A DNA stretch of 43,688 nucleotides from Gammaproteobacteria bacterium (GTDB taxonomy: Bacteria; Pseudomonadota; Gammaproteobacteria; Thiohalomonadales; Thiohalomonadaceae): NCBI GenBank assembly GCA_003252455.1, contig QKED01000041.1, positions 1 through 43,688 of the forward strand. Reading direction: 5' to 3'. The position numbers and the translations under genes are program-made. Below are positions 14,436 to 23,799 of this stretch, piece by piece. The notes under the pieces are model-generated. The model was given only the letters and a program-made list of their open reading frames with translations. It did not search any database and was not told where the DNA came from. The stretch's first letter is position 1. Every line of letters begins with the position of its first letter.

Positions 14436-16747
14436 TCCTACCGACCCTGCACCGCCTGTTCCGCTGCACCCTCAGCTGCACCCTGCGCCGCCAGCTTATT
14501 ATCAGTATCGCCGTGGTACACGGGGTCTTGATGTCGCTGTTCATCTGGGACCTCACCGAGCGCCAACAGGTGATGCTGCTGGAGGAGGAGGCGGGCTTCG
14601 CCAAGGCGCTCTCCTTCAGCATCGCCAACTCCGCCGCGGGCTGGGTGGTGGCACGCGACTACTACGGCCTACAGGAGCTGATCGACGCCCAGCGCCGCTA
14701 CCCGGAGCTGGCCTTCTCCATGATCCTCGACGCCAAGGGGCGCGTGTTGGCGCACAGCGACCTGAGCCAACTCAACTACTACGTCACCGACCTGCCCCAG
14801 GAGGTCGCCCCCGCCCTGCTGCGCCTCGACGATCAACGCGTCGATGTGGTCACCCCGATCATCGTCGCCGGCCTGCACGTGGGCTGGGTGCGCGTGGGGC
14901 TGGACCAGGATCGGGTCAAGACCCGTCTCGACGAGGTGACCCGAGACGGCATCCTCTACGCCCTCACCGCCATCCTCATCGGCACCCTCATCGCCTGGTT
15001 CATGGGCACCCGCCTGACCCGCAGCCTGCACGCCATCCGCAACTGTACCGACGCGGTGATGAACGGCGACCTGCAGCGGCGCGCCAATGTCGAGAGCAAC
15101 GACGAGGTGGCCTATCTGGCCAAGGCCTTCAACAACATGCTCGACAGCGTGGCCACCTCGCAAGAGAAATTGCGCCGCAGCAAGGAGCGCTTCGACCTGG
15201 CCATGCAGGCCTCCAACGACGGGCTGTGGGACTGGGACCTGAACAACGACAAGGTCTACTACTCCCCACGCTGGAAGCAGATCCTCGGCTACACCGACGA
15301 AGAGCTGGAGAACAGCCTGGAGACCTGGTCCCGGCTGGTGGACGAGGAGGGGCGCAACGCCGCGCTGGAGATGATCGCCCAGTGTCGGCGTGGGCAGCGC
15401 GACGGCTTCAAACTCAACTTCCGCATGCAGCACAAGGACGGGCACTGGGTCGACATACTCACCCAGGCGATCATGGTGCGCGACGCCCAGGGGCAGCCGC
15501 AGCGCCTGGTCGGCACCCACTCCGACATCAGCGAGCGGTTGAAGACCGAGCGCTCGCTACGTCACGCCCTGAAGATGCGTGCCGTGGGCGAGCTGACCGG
15601 AGGCATCGCCCACGACTTCAACAACATACTCGGCGCCATCATGGGCAACCTGGAGCTGCTCAAGCTCAGCGTGGGCGAGGACGAGACCCTGCAACACCGC
15701 CTCGACGTGGCCCTCAAGGGCACCGAACGCGGTGCGGCACTGACACGCAAACTGCTCAACTTCTCCCGTGGGCAGCCGGAGCAGCTGGAGAATGTCGACC
15801 TCAACGCCACCATCCACAAACTCCAGGAGCTGATGGTGCGCTCACTCACCCCGGCGATCCGCGTCATCACCAACCTCCAGGAGGCGGTGTGGCCGGTGGA
15901 GCTGAACGCGGGGGAGGCGGAGGATATGATCATGAATCTGATCATCAACGCCCGTGATGCCATGCCCGACGGCGGCATCATCACCCTGGAGACACGCAAC
16001 ACCCTGGTCGATGCCGCCTTCACCTCGCTCCACCCGGAGGTGCAACCCGGCGAGTACGTGCAGTTCGACATCAGCGACAGTGGTGTCGGCATCCCCAAGG
16101 AGTATCAGGAGCGTATCTTCGACCCCTTCTTCTCCACCAAGAAGGCGAGCAAGGGGACCGGCCTCGGGCTGAGCATGGTCTACGCCTTCATCAGCCGTCA
16201 CGGCGGTCACATCCTGCTCTACTCCGACCCCGGATACGGCACCAGCTTCCACATCTACCTGCCACGCAGTCGGCACGCCGTCGAGGCGCTGAACGCGCCT
16301 GCAACCCAAGATATGCAGACCATCGAGCGCGGCGACGAGACCATCCTGGTGGTGGACGACGAGGAGAGCCTGGCCGAACTGGCCAAAGACACCCTACAGG
16401 GGTTCGGCTACACCATCCTCCAGGCGAGTAGCGCCGAAGCGGCACTGCAGCGCCTGACCGACGGCACGGAGAAGATCGACCTGGTGTTCACCGATGTGAT
16501 CATGCCGGGCAGTTTCGATGGCTGCGAACTGGCCGGCCTCATCAGCAAATACTGGCCAGAGGTGCGCGTACTGCTGACCAGCGGCTACACCGGCAAACGC
16601 GACCGGGAGGACCCGCTGATCAAACGCTGCCTGCGCCAGCGCCTGCTCACCAAACCCTACAGCCGCCAACAACTGGCTCAGGCCGTACGCCGGGTGCTCG
16701 ACGCCCCGCCACGCAGTGACGAGGATGAGTCCATAGTGGAGGATTGA
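14432..16747 (+). CDS. Hybrid sensor histidine kinase (HAMP-PAS-HisKA-HATPase-REC)
   Basis: A protein of 771 residues. Transmembrane segments at about 22-42 and 173-194 enclose a periplasmic domain of about 130 residues. HAMP follows (about 195-248), then a PAS domain with PAC (about 256-378), a HisKA domain with phospho-acceptor His394 in GGIAHDFNN, and a catalytic domain with N506 in [17 protein letters not shown] and GTGLGLS. A C-terminal receiver carries VVDDEE and Asp688 in VFTDVIMP. All key residues are present, so it should autophosphorylate and pass phosphate to its own receiver. The ATGA overlap couples it to the PhnD-like lipoprotein. Its target may be the upstream stand-alone receiver. 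It is convergent, by six bases, with GTPase module 2. Confidence 0.93.
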   Translation: MILPTLHRLFRCTLSCTLRRQLIISIAVVHGVLMSLFIWDLTERQQVMLLEEEAGFAKALSFSIANSAAGWVVARDYYGLQELIDAQRRYPELAFSMILDAKGRVLAHSDLSQLNYYVTDLPQEVAPALLRLDDQRVDVVTPIIVAGLHVGWVRVGLDQDRVKTRLDEVTRDGILYALTAILIGTLIAWFMGTRLTRSLHAIRNCTDAVMNGDLQRRANVESNDEVAYLAKAFNNMLDSVATSQEKLRRSKERFDLAMQASNDGLWDWDLNNDKVYYSPRWKQILGYTDEELENSLETWSRLVDEEGRNAALEMIAQCRRGQRDGFKLNFRMQHKDGHWVDILTQAIMVRDAQGQPQRLVGTHSDISERLKTERSLRHALKMRAVGELTGGIAHDFNNILGAIMGNLELLKLSVGEDETLQHRLDVALKGTERGAALTRKLLNFSRGQPEQLENVDLNATIHKLQELMVRSLTPAIRVITNLQEAVWPVELNAGEAEDMIMNLIINARDAMPDGGIITLETRNTLVDAAFTSLHPEVQPGEYVQFDISDSGVGIPKEYQERIFDPFFSTKKASKGTGLGLSMVYAFISRHGGHILLYSDPGYGTSFHIYLPRSRHAVEALNAPATQDMQTIERGDETILVVDDEESLAELAKDTLQGFGYTILQASSAEAALQRLTDGTEKIDLVFTDVIMPGSFDGCELAGLISKYWPEVRVLLTSGYTGKRDREDPLIKRCLRQRLLTKPYSRQQLAQAVRRVLDAPPRSDEDESIVED

Positions 16748-16753
16748 AGGGCC

Positions 16754-17302
16754 TCAGCCCCCCTTATAGGGGAACTCCAGGCTCAGCATCAGCGTATCGA
16801 TGAGCATCAGCACATCGCTGCCGTTACGGATGTCGGCGCTGAGGATGGGCAGTGGCGTAGGCCGCGCCAGGCGCCGGTGGTACTCCTCGATGGAGGGGCC
16901 GACCCCGTGCTGGAAACGGGTCACCCCGACTACCGCCGCCTGCCCCTCGGTGAGGGGGGCGAAGCGGTCGAGATAAAAGGCGAGGTCGGAGATGGGGTCG
17001 GCGCGTGAGTTGTCCATCAGAAAGATGGTGCCCATGGCGCCCCGACAGAGCATCTGCCACATGTGCGAGAAGCGCTCCTGCCCGGGGGTGCCGTAGAGAC
17101 GCAGCACCTCGGTCTGACTCAGGCTCAGCTCGCCGTAGTCGAGGGCCACCGTCGTGGTCTCCTTCTGCTCGCGCACCTCGTCGCTGGCGTAGGCCTCGGT
17201 GGAGATGGGGGTCACCTCGCTCACGGCGCGGATGGCGGTGGTCTTGCCCGCCCCGGTGGGACCAGCGAAGACGATCTTGTGCTCTTTGTATTTCGTACTC
17301 AT
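16754..17302 (-). CDS. Ras-like small GTPase, module 2 (MglA/CvnD-like)
   Basis: A protein of 182 residues, closely similar to the GTPase at 9993-10544 along its whole length. P-loop GPTGAGKT, switch region TTTVALDYG and GTPGQERF are all present. The guanine-specificity strand reads VVGVTRFQHG, again without the (N/T)KxD Asp. The start ATG at 17302 overlaps the stop of the upstream receiver-like gene as ATGA, the same coupling as in module 1. Unlike module 1, no Roadblock gene follows; the next gene is the convergent kinase. It may share the module 1 Roadblock protein, or act without one. Confidence 0.88.
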   Translation of the reverse strand: MSTKYKEHKIVFAGPTGAGKTTAIRAVSEVTPISTEAYASDEVREQKETTTVALDYGELSLSQTEVLRLYGTPGQERFSHMWQMLCRGAMGTIFLMDNSRADPISDLAFYLDRFAPLTEGQAAVVGVTRFQHGVGPSIEEYHRRLARPTPLPILSADIRNGSDVLMLIDTLMLSLEFPYKGG

Positions 17303-18420
17303 CGGGCCAACCCCAGGCGCCCACGGATCAGGCTCAGTGTATCGCGCAACAGGCCACCACCGAACAGCCGCTGGCTGGCGTTGGGTGGCGCACTCCTCAA
17401 CCAACCGAGCATGTCGGCGCAGTTGATGCAGGCCACCACGGTGTCACGGGGCAGGGCGGAGATCTGTGCCAGCTCACTGATGGTGCTCGGCGCCGCCACC
17501 ATCACCGCCGCTAGGCGCCGCTCCTCCACCGTGCACTGCATGGCCCCGAAGTCGGGCCAACGGTTGAGGCCGAAGGCGAGCTTGGTATCGAGCCCATCGA
17601 GTAGCTCGCCCTGACTGTGGCTCATGGCGAAGAGCCAGTAGAGACGCGCCAGGGAGATGACGCTGCCCTGCTGCAGGACGCCGCTGGCGAAGGGGTCGGA
17701 CTGACCATAGGTGAGGCGCGCGCCCTCCAGGCTCCAGTCGAAAAAGGAGTCCTCTGCCGCATCGTGCCCCAACTCCGGCAGATAGGCCAGGGCCCGATCA
17801 CGGTCGACGAAGAGGGTCGGCAGGTGCGGCCCCTTGATGGCGATCTTCGGGCGCTCGCGCAGCAGGCGCAGCATGGAGAAGGCGCGCACGGACCCCTCGC
17901 CGACACCCGCCTCACGGCTACCGGCGGCGGAGTCCGAGATCATCTCCACCGGCATGCGCGGGGGGGGGACGGCGCTGGGCATCGGCTTGGGCGGGGGCGG
18001 CGCACTGGCCACCGCCGTCACCGCCTGGGCGGTGGCCGTGGCAAGTCGCGCCGCCGTGGCACTGCTCGCCTGCGCCACGGCGGCGGGGCTCTGCAACCAG
18101 CTCTGCATCTCCAGCAGCAGCTCGCGCACCCCACGCCCACGAAAGGGGATGGCCAACCACTGCTGCTCGCCGATGTGCGCCGGGCGTTCCGCCGAACAGG
18201 CGATACAGCGCGCCGGACCGTGATTGAGACGCTCCCAGGCGAGCCGCCCCTCGGGGCTCTCCACCCCGACCATCAACAGCGCGCTCTGCTCTGGATTGAC
18301 GAAACTCAGTTCGAGATCGAGGCTGCTACTCATGAACTGCATGAGTGAGCGGAGGATGAGCGTCTCCTTCTCATCGATACCGACAAACGAAACCTTCAGG
18401 GTTGGCTCTGTAACACTCAT
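17299..18420 (-). CDS. Degenerate-receiver protein of GTPase module 2
   Basis: A protein of 373 residues and paralogue of the protein at 10541-11533. ATG 18420 follows GGGGGAGAG. Residues 1-93 align without a gap (shared LRSLMQFMS, CIAC, PFRGR.VR.LL). Compared with module 1 the putative phospho-acceptor is Gly52 and the receiver Lys is Ile91, so this domain should not be phosphorylated. An Ala/Pro-rich linker (about 120-175) is longer than in module 1. The C-terminus (LFVDRDRALAYLPEL, FGLNRWPDFGAM, ERRLAAVMVAAPSTI.EL) is conserved between the copies. No named family is recognised; function is inferred only from its coupling to the GTPase. Confidence 0.75.
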   Translation of the reverse strand: MSVTEPTLKVSFVGIDEKETLILRSLMQFMSSSLDLELSFVNPEQSALLMVGVESPEGRLAWERLNHGPARCIACSAERPAHIGEQQWLAIPFRGRGVRELLLEMQSWLQSPAAVAQASSATAARLATATAQAVTAVASAPPPPKPMPSAVPPPRMPVEMISDSAAGSREAGVGEGSVRAFSMLRLLRERPKIAIKGPHLPTLFVDRDRALAYLPELGHDAAEDSFFDWSLEGARLTYGQSDPFASGVLQQGSVISLARLYWLFAMSHSQGELLDGLDTKLAFGLNRWPDFGAMQCTVEERRLAAVMVAAPSTISELAQISALPRDTVVACINCADMLGWLRSAPPNASQRLFGGGLLRDTLSLIRGRLGLAR

Positions 18421-18795
18421 CAATCTCTCCCCCACGACACACAGAAGGACAGGCGCCACTGGGTATAGTTCTAGCATCCCAGCATGACTTGTCTTCGCCA
18501 AATCGGCCAAAGACGAAAAAAATCACGTTACCGCGCCCCGTACCCCGGGTCGGGGTGAAAAAGCCCTTGCAATCAGGCCAGTAGGCTAACGGAGCCAAAG
18601 GCCGACCGCACGCGCAGGGGCCCGACACCCTCGCGCGAGAACTCTGTCACAAAAAAGAACGACCTCGTTCCTTATACCCCGGCACCTCGGCTCCAGCAAT
18701 AGCTGGCTTACCCAACGACAGAATTCAACACCCCGACCGTCTGTCGGCGAAAAATGCGACCAACGCCACGTCGAATGTACCAACGTCGCCTCTGT
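18421..18795. other. Gene-free region upstream of module 2
   Basis: 375 bases between the hyuA 3' end and the module 2 start, both on the minus strand. Two small hairpin or T-run features occur near 18740-18790: CCGAC-N5-GTCGG, and on the minus strand a T5 run after a weak GTCGC stem that might end hyuA transcription. A promoter for module 2 must lie here, but I find no convincing -35/-10 pair. No gene or repeat is visible. Confidence 0.4.
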
Positions 18796-20733
18796 TCAGC
18801 CCTCGCGGGCCAACAGCAGATTGCCCACCGCCTCGCGTCGCACCCGCCAGCCCGGGGCGAGCCAGGTGGTGGAGACCTGCTCGGTAATGACCCGCTCACC
18901 ATCCACCCACACCCCCAACGGCAGCGCCTCCCGCTGCACCACCCGGCCCGTCAGCGGCGTGCCACTGGCCACCACGTCGCCACCGAGCTGCAGTTGGGGG
19001 CGCGGCCCGCGCACCGCCACGCGCAAGTTGACCAGCTCTACCGGCAGCGCGAGGTCATGGCCATAGCGGGCACGGTGCCGTGCATGGAAGGCGGCACCAC
19101 TCGCCGCGATACCGCTCCAGGGGAGGTTGAGGGTGTAGGACTGGCCGTGGTAGCGCAGGTCGAGGCTGTACTCGGCGACGATCGCCCCCGCCGCCACCCC
19201 CTCTTCGATCAGCGCCGCGCGCCCCTCGGCAGCCAGCTCCGCCAACTGCGCCTCCAACGCCTCGTCCCCCTGTTCGGCCAGCGGCACACCGAGGGTGCGC
19301 GAACGCTGGCGCCCACGCGGCGCGGCGAGCATGCCCAGCGCCGAGAGCACCCCGGCATGCACCGGCACCAGCGCACGGGTCATGCCCAGCGCCTCGGCCA
19401 GGGCACAGACGTGCAGTCCACCGGCCCCACCAAAGCAAGTGAGTACTAACTCACGCGGATCGACCCCGCGCTGTACCGACATCACCCGCAGGGCCGCCGC
19501 CATGCGCTCGTTGGCCAGGGCGATCACCCCCTCGGCGGCCTCCAGGCGGCTCACGCCGAGGTCGGCGGCCAACCCATCCATGGCCCGCTCGGCAGCGGCC
19601 ACATCGAGCGCCATGCCGCCGCCGAGGAAGGCGTCGGCGCGCAGCCGTCCGAGCAACAGGTTGGCGTCGGTCACCGTCGGGCGCGTGCCGCCGCGCCCAT
19701 AGCAGGCGGGGCCGGGGTCGGCCCCGGCGGACTCCGGCCCCACCTGCAGCATCCCGCCTGCGTCCACATAGGCGATGGAGCCGCCACCGGCGCCGATGGT
19801 GTGCATATCCACCTGCGGCACCGCCACCGGCCAGCGGCCGATGCGCCCCTCGCTGGTCAGCAGCAGCTCGCCGTCGAGCAGCGCCACGTCGGTGCTGGTA
19901 CCACCCATGTCAAATGTGAGTAAGCGCTCACACCCAGAGTGCGCCGCCACGTAGCGCGCCCCGGCCAGGCCACCGGCGGGGCCGGAGAGGAGCATCTCCA
20001 CCGCCGCCCGCCCCGCCTGGTCCGCCGCGATGGTGTTGCCGGAACTCTGCATCACCGAGATGCGCGCCCCCGGCAGCCCCTCGGCGAGGCGCCTCAGGTA
20101 CCCCTCGACCAAAGGCCCGACCCAGGCGTTGAGCCAGGTGGCGATGCCACGCTCGTACTCGCGATACTCCGCCAGCACCGCCGAAGAGCGGGAGATGAAG
20201 AGGTCGGGCAGCGCTGCGCGCAGAGCGGACTCGATGCGCTGTTCAAAAGAGGGATCGAGGAAGGAGAAGAGCAGGTTGATCGCCACCGCGCGCGGGGCGA
20301 GGGTGCGCACCTGCTCGACCAGGCTGGTCAGCTCGGCATCCGTGAGCGGCTCGACCACGCTGCCGTCTGCGCCCAACCGCCCCCCCGTCTCCAGGCACAG
20401 ATCGGAGGGCACCGGTGGCGGCACCTTGGGCGGTTGCAGGTCGTAAAGACGCTCGCGCGCCTGACGCCCGAGGGTGAGCAGGTCGCCGAGACCGTGGTTG
20501 CCGATATAGACCGTGCGCACCCCCTTGCCTTCGAGCGCCGCGTTGGTCGCCACCGTGGAGCCGTGTACCAGGGTGAGCCCGGCAGGCTGCAAACCCAGCT
20601 CGCGGATCCCCTGCAAGATCGCCTGCTCCGGCGCCACCGGGGTAGAGAGCACCTTGTGCACGCGCAGTCGATCACCGTCGTAGAGCACGAAGTCGGTAAA
20701 GGTGCCGCCGGTGTCGACGCCGAGTAGTTGCAT
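18796..20733 (-). CDS. hyuA: Hydantoinase/oxoprolinase subunit A (HyuA-like)
   Basis: A protein of 645 residues. The N-terminus LLGVDTGGTFTDFV is the phosphate-binding loop of the ATP-grasping hydantoinase A/oxoprolinase fold. LVHGSTVATNAALEG, LTFDMGGTSTDVALLDG, GAGGGSIAYVDAGGML and CFGGAGGLHVCALAE are further family motifs. These proteins open cyclic amides (hydantoins, 5-oxoproline) with ATP, normally together with HyuB. No hyuB is present here, and the length rules out a fused 5-oxoprolinase of about 1,200 residues. The ATG at 20733 has GGGGAG upstream; the longer frame upstream is non-coding. It is divergent from the ABC operon at 20812. Confidence 0.88.
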   Translation of the reverse strand: MQLLGVDTGGTFTDFVLYDGDRLRVHKVLSTPVAPEQAILQGIRELGLQPAGLTLVHGSTVATNAALEGKGVRTVYIGNHGLGDLLTLGRQARERLYDLQPPKVPPPVPSDLCLETGGRLGADGSVVEPLTDAELTSLVEQVRTLAPRAVAINLLFSFLDPSFEQRIESALRAALPDLFISRSSAVLAEYREYERGIATWLNAWVGPLVEGYLRRLAEGLPGARISVMQSSGNTIAADQAGRAAVEMLLSGPAGGLAGARYVAAHSGCERLLTFDMGGTSTDVALLDGELLLTSEGRIGRWPVAVPQVDMHTIGAGGGSIAYVDAGGMLQVGPESAGADPGPACYGRGGTRPTVTDANLLLGRLRADAFLGGGMALDVAAAERAMDGLAADLGVSRLEAAEGVIALANERMAAALRVMSVQRGVDPRELVLTCFGGAGGLHVCALAEALGMTRALVPVHAGVLSALGMLAAPRGRQRSRTLGVPLAEQGDEALEAQLAELAAEGRAALIEEGVAAGAIVAEYSLDLRYHGQSYTLNLPWSGIAASGAAFHARHRARYGHDLALPVELVNLRVAVRGPRPQLQLGGDVVASGTPLTGRVVQREALPLGVWVDGERVITEQVSTTWLAPGWRVRREAVGNLLLAREG

Positions 20734-20811
20734 CCGCCCGCTCCCCTCGTTTGGCCTTGGAAAATCGGTCATTATAAGCGCTTGTTTCTTCTCAAGGATG
20801 CCCAAACGAGC

Positions 20812-21744
20812 ATGAGCCCGCCCCTGCTCCAGGCCGAAGCCCTCACCCGCCACTACGGCACCCGATGTGCCGTCGACGCGCTCGACTTCGCCCTGCACGC
20901 AGGCGAGGTGGTGGGCTTTCTCGGCCCCAACGGCGCGGGCAAGAGCACCACCTTGCAGATGCTCGCCGGGGTGCTGGCACCGACGGCGGGGAGCGTCACC
21001 ATCGCCGGGCACGACCTGCTTGCCGCCCCGCGTGAGGCACGTGCGGCCATCGGCTATCTGCCGGACCGCCCGCCGCTCTACCCGGACCTGACGGTGGACG
21101 AGCAGCTCACCTACGCCGCGCGCCTACATGGTCTGTCGCACCGCGAGGCCCCCGCCGCCGTGGCACGGGCGCGCGGGCGCTGCGACCTCGACGGGGTGGC
21201 GCGGCGGCTCATCGGCAACCTCTCCAAGGGCTTTCGCCAGCGCGTGGGTATCGCCCAGGCGATCGTCCATAGCCCGCAGGTACTGCTGCTCGACGAACCC
21301 ACCTCAGGCCTCGACCCGCACCAGCTCCAGGGCATCCGCGCCCTGCTACGCGAGCTGGCGCGCGACCACGCCCTGCTCCTCTCCAGCCACAATCTGGCCG
21401 AGGTGCAGGCGAGCTGCGATAGGGTGCTGATCATCCGCCAAGGGCGCCTACTGCTCGACGCGGACACTGCCGAGCTACGCCAACGCCTGGCCCAGCGGCG
21501 CCTGCTGCTGGGTCTGCAACAACCACCCGCACTGAGCGAGCTAGAGGCGCTACCCGACATCGAGTCCGTCGAGAGCCTCGCCGAGGGGCGCTTCCGTCTG
21601 CACCACGCCCAGGGCAGCGACCCGGCGGCGGCCATCGCCGCCCACTGTGTCGCTAAGGGCTGGGGGTTGTGTGAGCTGACCCCGGAGCAGGGTGGGTTGG
21701 AGCAGCTCTTCCTGGAGCTGACCCAACCGGGGGTGGCGGCGTGA
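20812..21744 (+). CDS. ABC transporter ATP-binding protein (GldA-like)
   Basis: A protein of 310 residues. Walker A GPNGAGKST at 38-46, signature LSKGF at 137-141, and Walker B LLLDEP with D161-E162. After the ATPase core a C-terminal extension of about 90 residues is typical of GldA-type and copper/multidrug ABC-2 ATPases. It overlaps the permease start by four bases and heads a four-gene operon with GldF-like, GldG-like and DUF4340 proteins. The operon type is common in bacteria that do not glide, so the gliding label should not be taken literally. The ribosome site before ATG 20812 is weak. Confidence 0.9.
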   Translation: MSPPLLQAEALTRHYGTRCAVDALDFALHAGEVVGFLGPNGAGKSTTLQMLAGVLAPTAGSVTIAGHDLLAAPREARAAIGYLPDRPPLYPDLTVDEQLTYAARLHGLSHREAPAAVARARGRCDLDGVARRLIGNLSKGFRQRVGIAQAIVHSPQVLLLDEPTSGLDPHQLQGIRALLRELARDHALLLSSHNLAEVQASCDRVLIIRQGRLLLDADTAELRQRLAQRRLLLGLQQPPALSELEALPDIESVESLAEGRFRLHHAQGSDPAAAIAAHCVAKGWGLCELTPEQGGLEQLFLELTQPGVAA

Positions 21745-22478
21745 TCCGCGTCATCGCCCTGCGCGAGCTACAGCGGCTGTTTCTCGCCCCCACCGGCTGG
21801 GGGCTGTTGGCGCTGGTACAGCTGCTGCTCGCCTGGCTCTTCGCTGGCCTGCTGGAGGAGTATCAGGCGGTGCTGCCGCGCCTCGCCCTGCTGCCCCAGG
21901 CGCCGGGGGTGACCGAGCGGGTGGTGATGCCGCTCTTCGCCAGCGCCACCCTGCTGCTGCTGGCCTTGGTGCCGCTACTCTCCATGCGCCTGGTGAGCGA
22001 GGAGCGCCGCGCCCAGACCCTGGTGCTGCTCACCAGCGCGCCACTCAGCTCCACCCAGATCATCCTCGGCAAGTACCTGGGGCTGCTCGGCACCCTGGGC
22101 ATCGTGCTCCTGCTACTGGCGCTGATGCCCCTCTCGCTGCTACTCGGCGGTACCCTCGACTTCGGCCTACTCATCTCCGGTCTGCTCGGCCTCGCCCTGC
22201 TGCTGGCCGCCTTCGGCGCGTTGGGGCTGTGGCTCTCCTGCCTTACGCCGCACCCGGCGCTGGCCGCCGGGGGGGGCTTCGTGCTGCTGCTGCTGTTCTG
22301 GATCATGGATCAGGCCGGTGGCGGTGGCGTGCTCAGCTACCTCTCGCTCCAAGGGCACTATCGCCACTTCCTGGAGGGGCGTCCGCACAGCTCGGACCTG
22401 GTCTACTTCGCCCTCTTCATCACCACCTTCCTGCTCTTTGCGGTACGCCGCTTAGAGGCGGAGCGGTGGCAGCCATGA
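21741..22478 (+). CDS. ABC-2 type permease (GldF-like)
   Basis: A protein of 245 residues starting at GTG 21741, which overlaps the ATPase stop as GTGA. Six hydrophobic segments are visible, including LLALVQLLLAWLFAGLL, LLLLALVPLLSMRL and LGLLGTLGIVLLLLALM. The pattern SMRLVSEERRAQTLVLLTSAPLS is characteristic of ABC-2/GldF permeases. It should form the membrane channel with the upstream ATPase. The substrate is unknown. Confidence 0.88.
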   Translation: MIRVIALRELQRLFLAPTGWGLLALVQLLLAWLFAGLLEEYQAVLPRLALLPQAPGVTERVVMPLFASATLLLLALVPLLSMRLVSEERRAQTLVLLTSAPLSSTQIILGKYLGLLGTLGIVLLLLALMPLSLLLGGTLDFGLLISGLLGLALLLAAFGALGLWLSCLTPHPALAAGGGFVLLLLFWIMDQAGGGGVLSYLSLQGHYRHFLEGRPHSSDLVYFALFITTFLLFAVRRLEAERWQP

Positions 22479-22491
22479 GCCACAAACAGCC

Positions 22492-23799
22492 ATGAGCGAC
22501 CTGACCCGCGCCATCGCCCGTCAACGCACCCTCGGCCTGCTGCTCTGGCTGGCCATCGCCGGGCTGCTCGCCTGGTTCGGTGAGCGGCTGGATAGACAGT
22601 GGGATCTCACCGCCGCCGGGCGCCACACCCTGAGCCGCGAGAGCTTCACCCAGCTCAGCGCCCTCGACCCGCCCCCCAGCTTCACCCTCTACGCCCGCCC
22701 CGGCACGCCGCGCGACAAGGCCGAGCGCCTACTGCGGCGCTACGTCGAGGCGCGCCCCGGCGTGACGCTGACGCTGGTCGACCCGGACCTGGAGCCGGCG
22801 CGCACCCGTGCCGCCGAGGTGGCCTTCAACGGCGAACTACAGATTGCCTGGAATGGGCGGGTCGAGCGCCTGGAGCAGGTGGACGAGACGCGCCTCCTCA
22901 ACGCCCTGCAGCGCCTGCACCTGGGCCAGAGCCGCCCGCTCTACGCCCTCAGCGGCCATGGCGAGCGCGCCATCGACGGGCGCGCCAACCACGACCTGGG
23001 GCTGTTTAGCGCCGCACTGGCCAAGCGCGGCCTGCACCTCCAGCCGCTCAACTTGGTGGAGCAAAGCCCCGAGCCGGACGCCCTGCTGCTCATCGCTGGC
23101 CCCGAGCGCGACCTGCTCCCCGGCGAGACGGCGCGCCTGCTGGCGCACATCGAGCAGGGCGGGTCACTGCTCTGGCTGCTCGACCCCGGCCCACTGCACG
23201 GCCTCGACCCCCTGGCCGCCGCCCTCGGCCTCCAGCTGCCGGGGGGCGACCTCATCGACCCGCGCGCGGCGGCACTGGGCATCGAGCGCCCCAAGGTGGC
23301 AGTGGTGAGCCACTATGCCGCACAGCCCCCCGTCGCAGGGCTCGAACAGATCGCCCTACTCATCGACGCGCGCCCACTCCTGGCCCATGCCCCCGAGGGG
23401 TGGCGAGTCGAAACGCTGTTCGACAGCGGTGCCGAGAGCCGCCTGCAGTTGGGTGACGACAGCGAGAGCGCCATGCCCGGCCCCTTCCCGCTCGGCCTCG
23501 CCCTCACGCGCACCACGCCGACGGGCGAGCAGCGCGTGGTGGTGCTGGGCGACGGCGACCTGCTGGCCAACGCCTACCTCGGCAATCAAGGCAATCAGGC
23601 CCTCGGCGAGGCGCTGGTGGGCTGGCTCGCCAGCCACACGGTGGCCCCACTCCAGCTCGCCCCACGCCGCGCGCCGGACCTGCAACTCGATCTGAGCCCT
23701 GCGACCCAGGCGACCCTGGGACTCCTCTACCTCGTCCTGCTCCCCGCCGGCCTGGCCCTCGGCGGCCTCTGGCGCTGGCGTCGGCGGCAACGCGTCTGA
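22492..23799 (+). CDS. GldG-family ABC-associated protein
   Basis: A protein of 435 residues with one N-terminal membrane segment (about 11-28), a large extracytoplasmic domain beginning WDLTAAGRHTLS, and a C-terminal membrane segment (about 408-428) followed by RRRQRV. The motif YALSGHGERAID and the segment SLLWLLDPGP match the GldG/intraflagellar-transport-like (ABC_transp_aux) family. It begins 13 bases after the permease and overlaps the next gene by one base. It is probably an accessory subunit of the ABC complex exposed to the periplasm. Confidence 0.87.
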   Translation: MSDLTRAIARQRTLGLLLWLAIAGLLAWFGERLDRQWDLTAAGRHTLSRESFTQLSALDPPPSFTLYARPGTPRDKAERLLRRYVEARPGVTLTLVDPDLEPARTRAAEVAFNGELQIAWNGRVERLEQVDETRLLNALQRLHLGQSRPLYALSGHGERAIDGRANHDLGLFSAALAKRGLHLQPLNLVEQSPEPDALLLIAGPERDLLPGETARLLAHIEQGGSLLWLLDPGPLHGLDPLAAALGLQLPGGDLIDPRAAALGIERPKVAVVSHYAAQPPVAGLEQIALLIDARPLLAHAPEGWRVETLFDSGAESRLQLGDDSESAMPGPFPLGLALTRTTPTGEQRVVVLGDGDLLANAYLGNQGNQALGEALVGWLASHTVAPLQLAPRRAPDLQLDLSPATQATLGLLYLVLLPAGLALGGLWRWRRRQRV

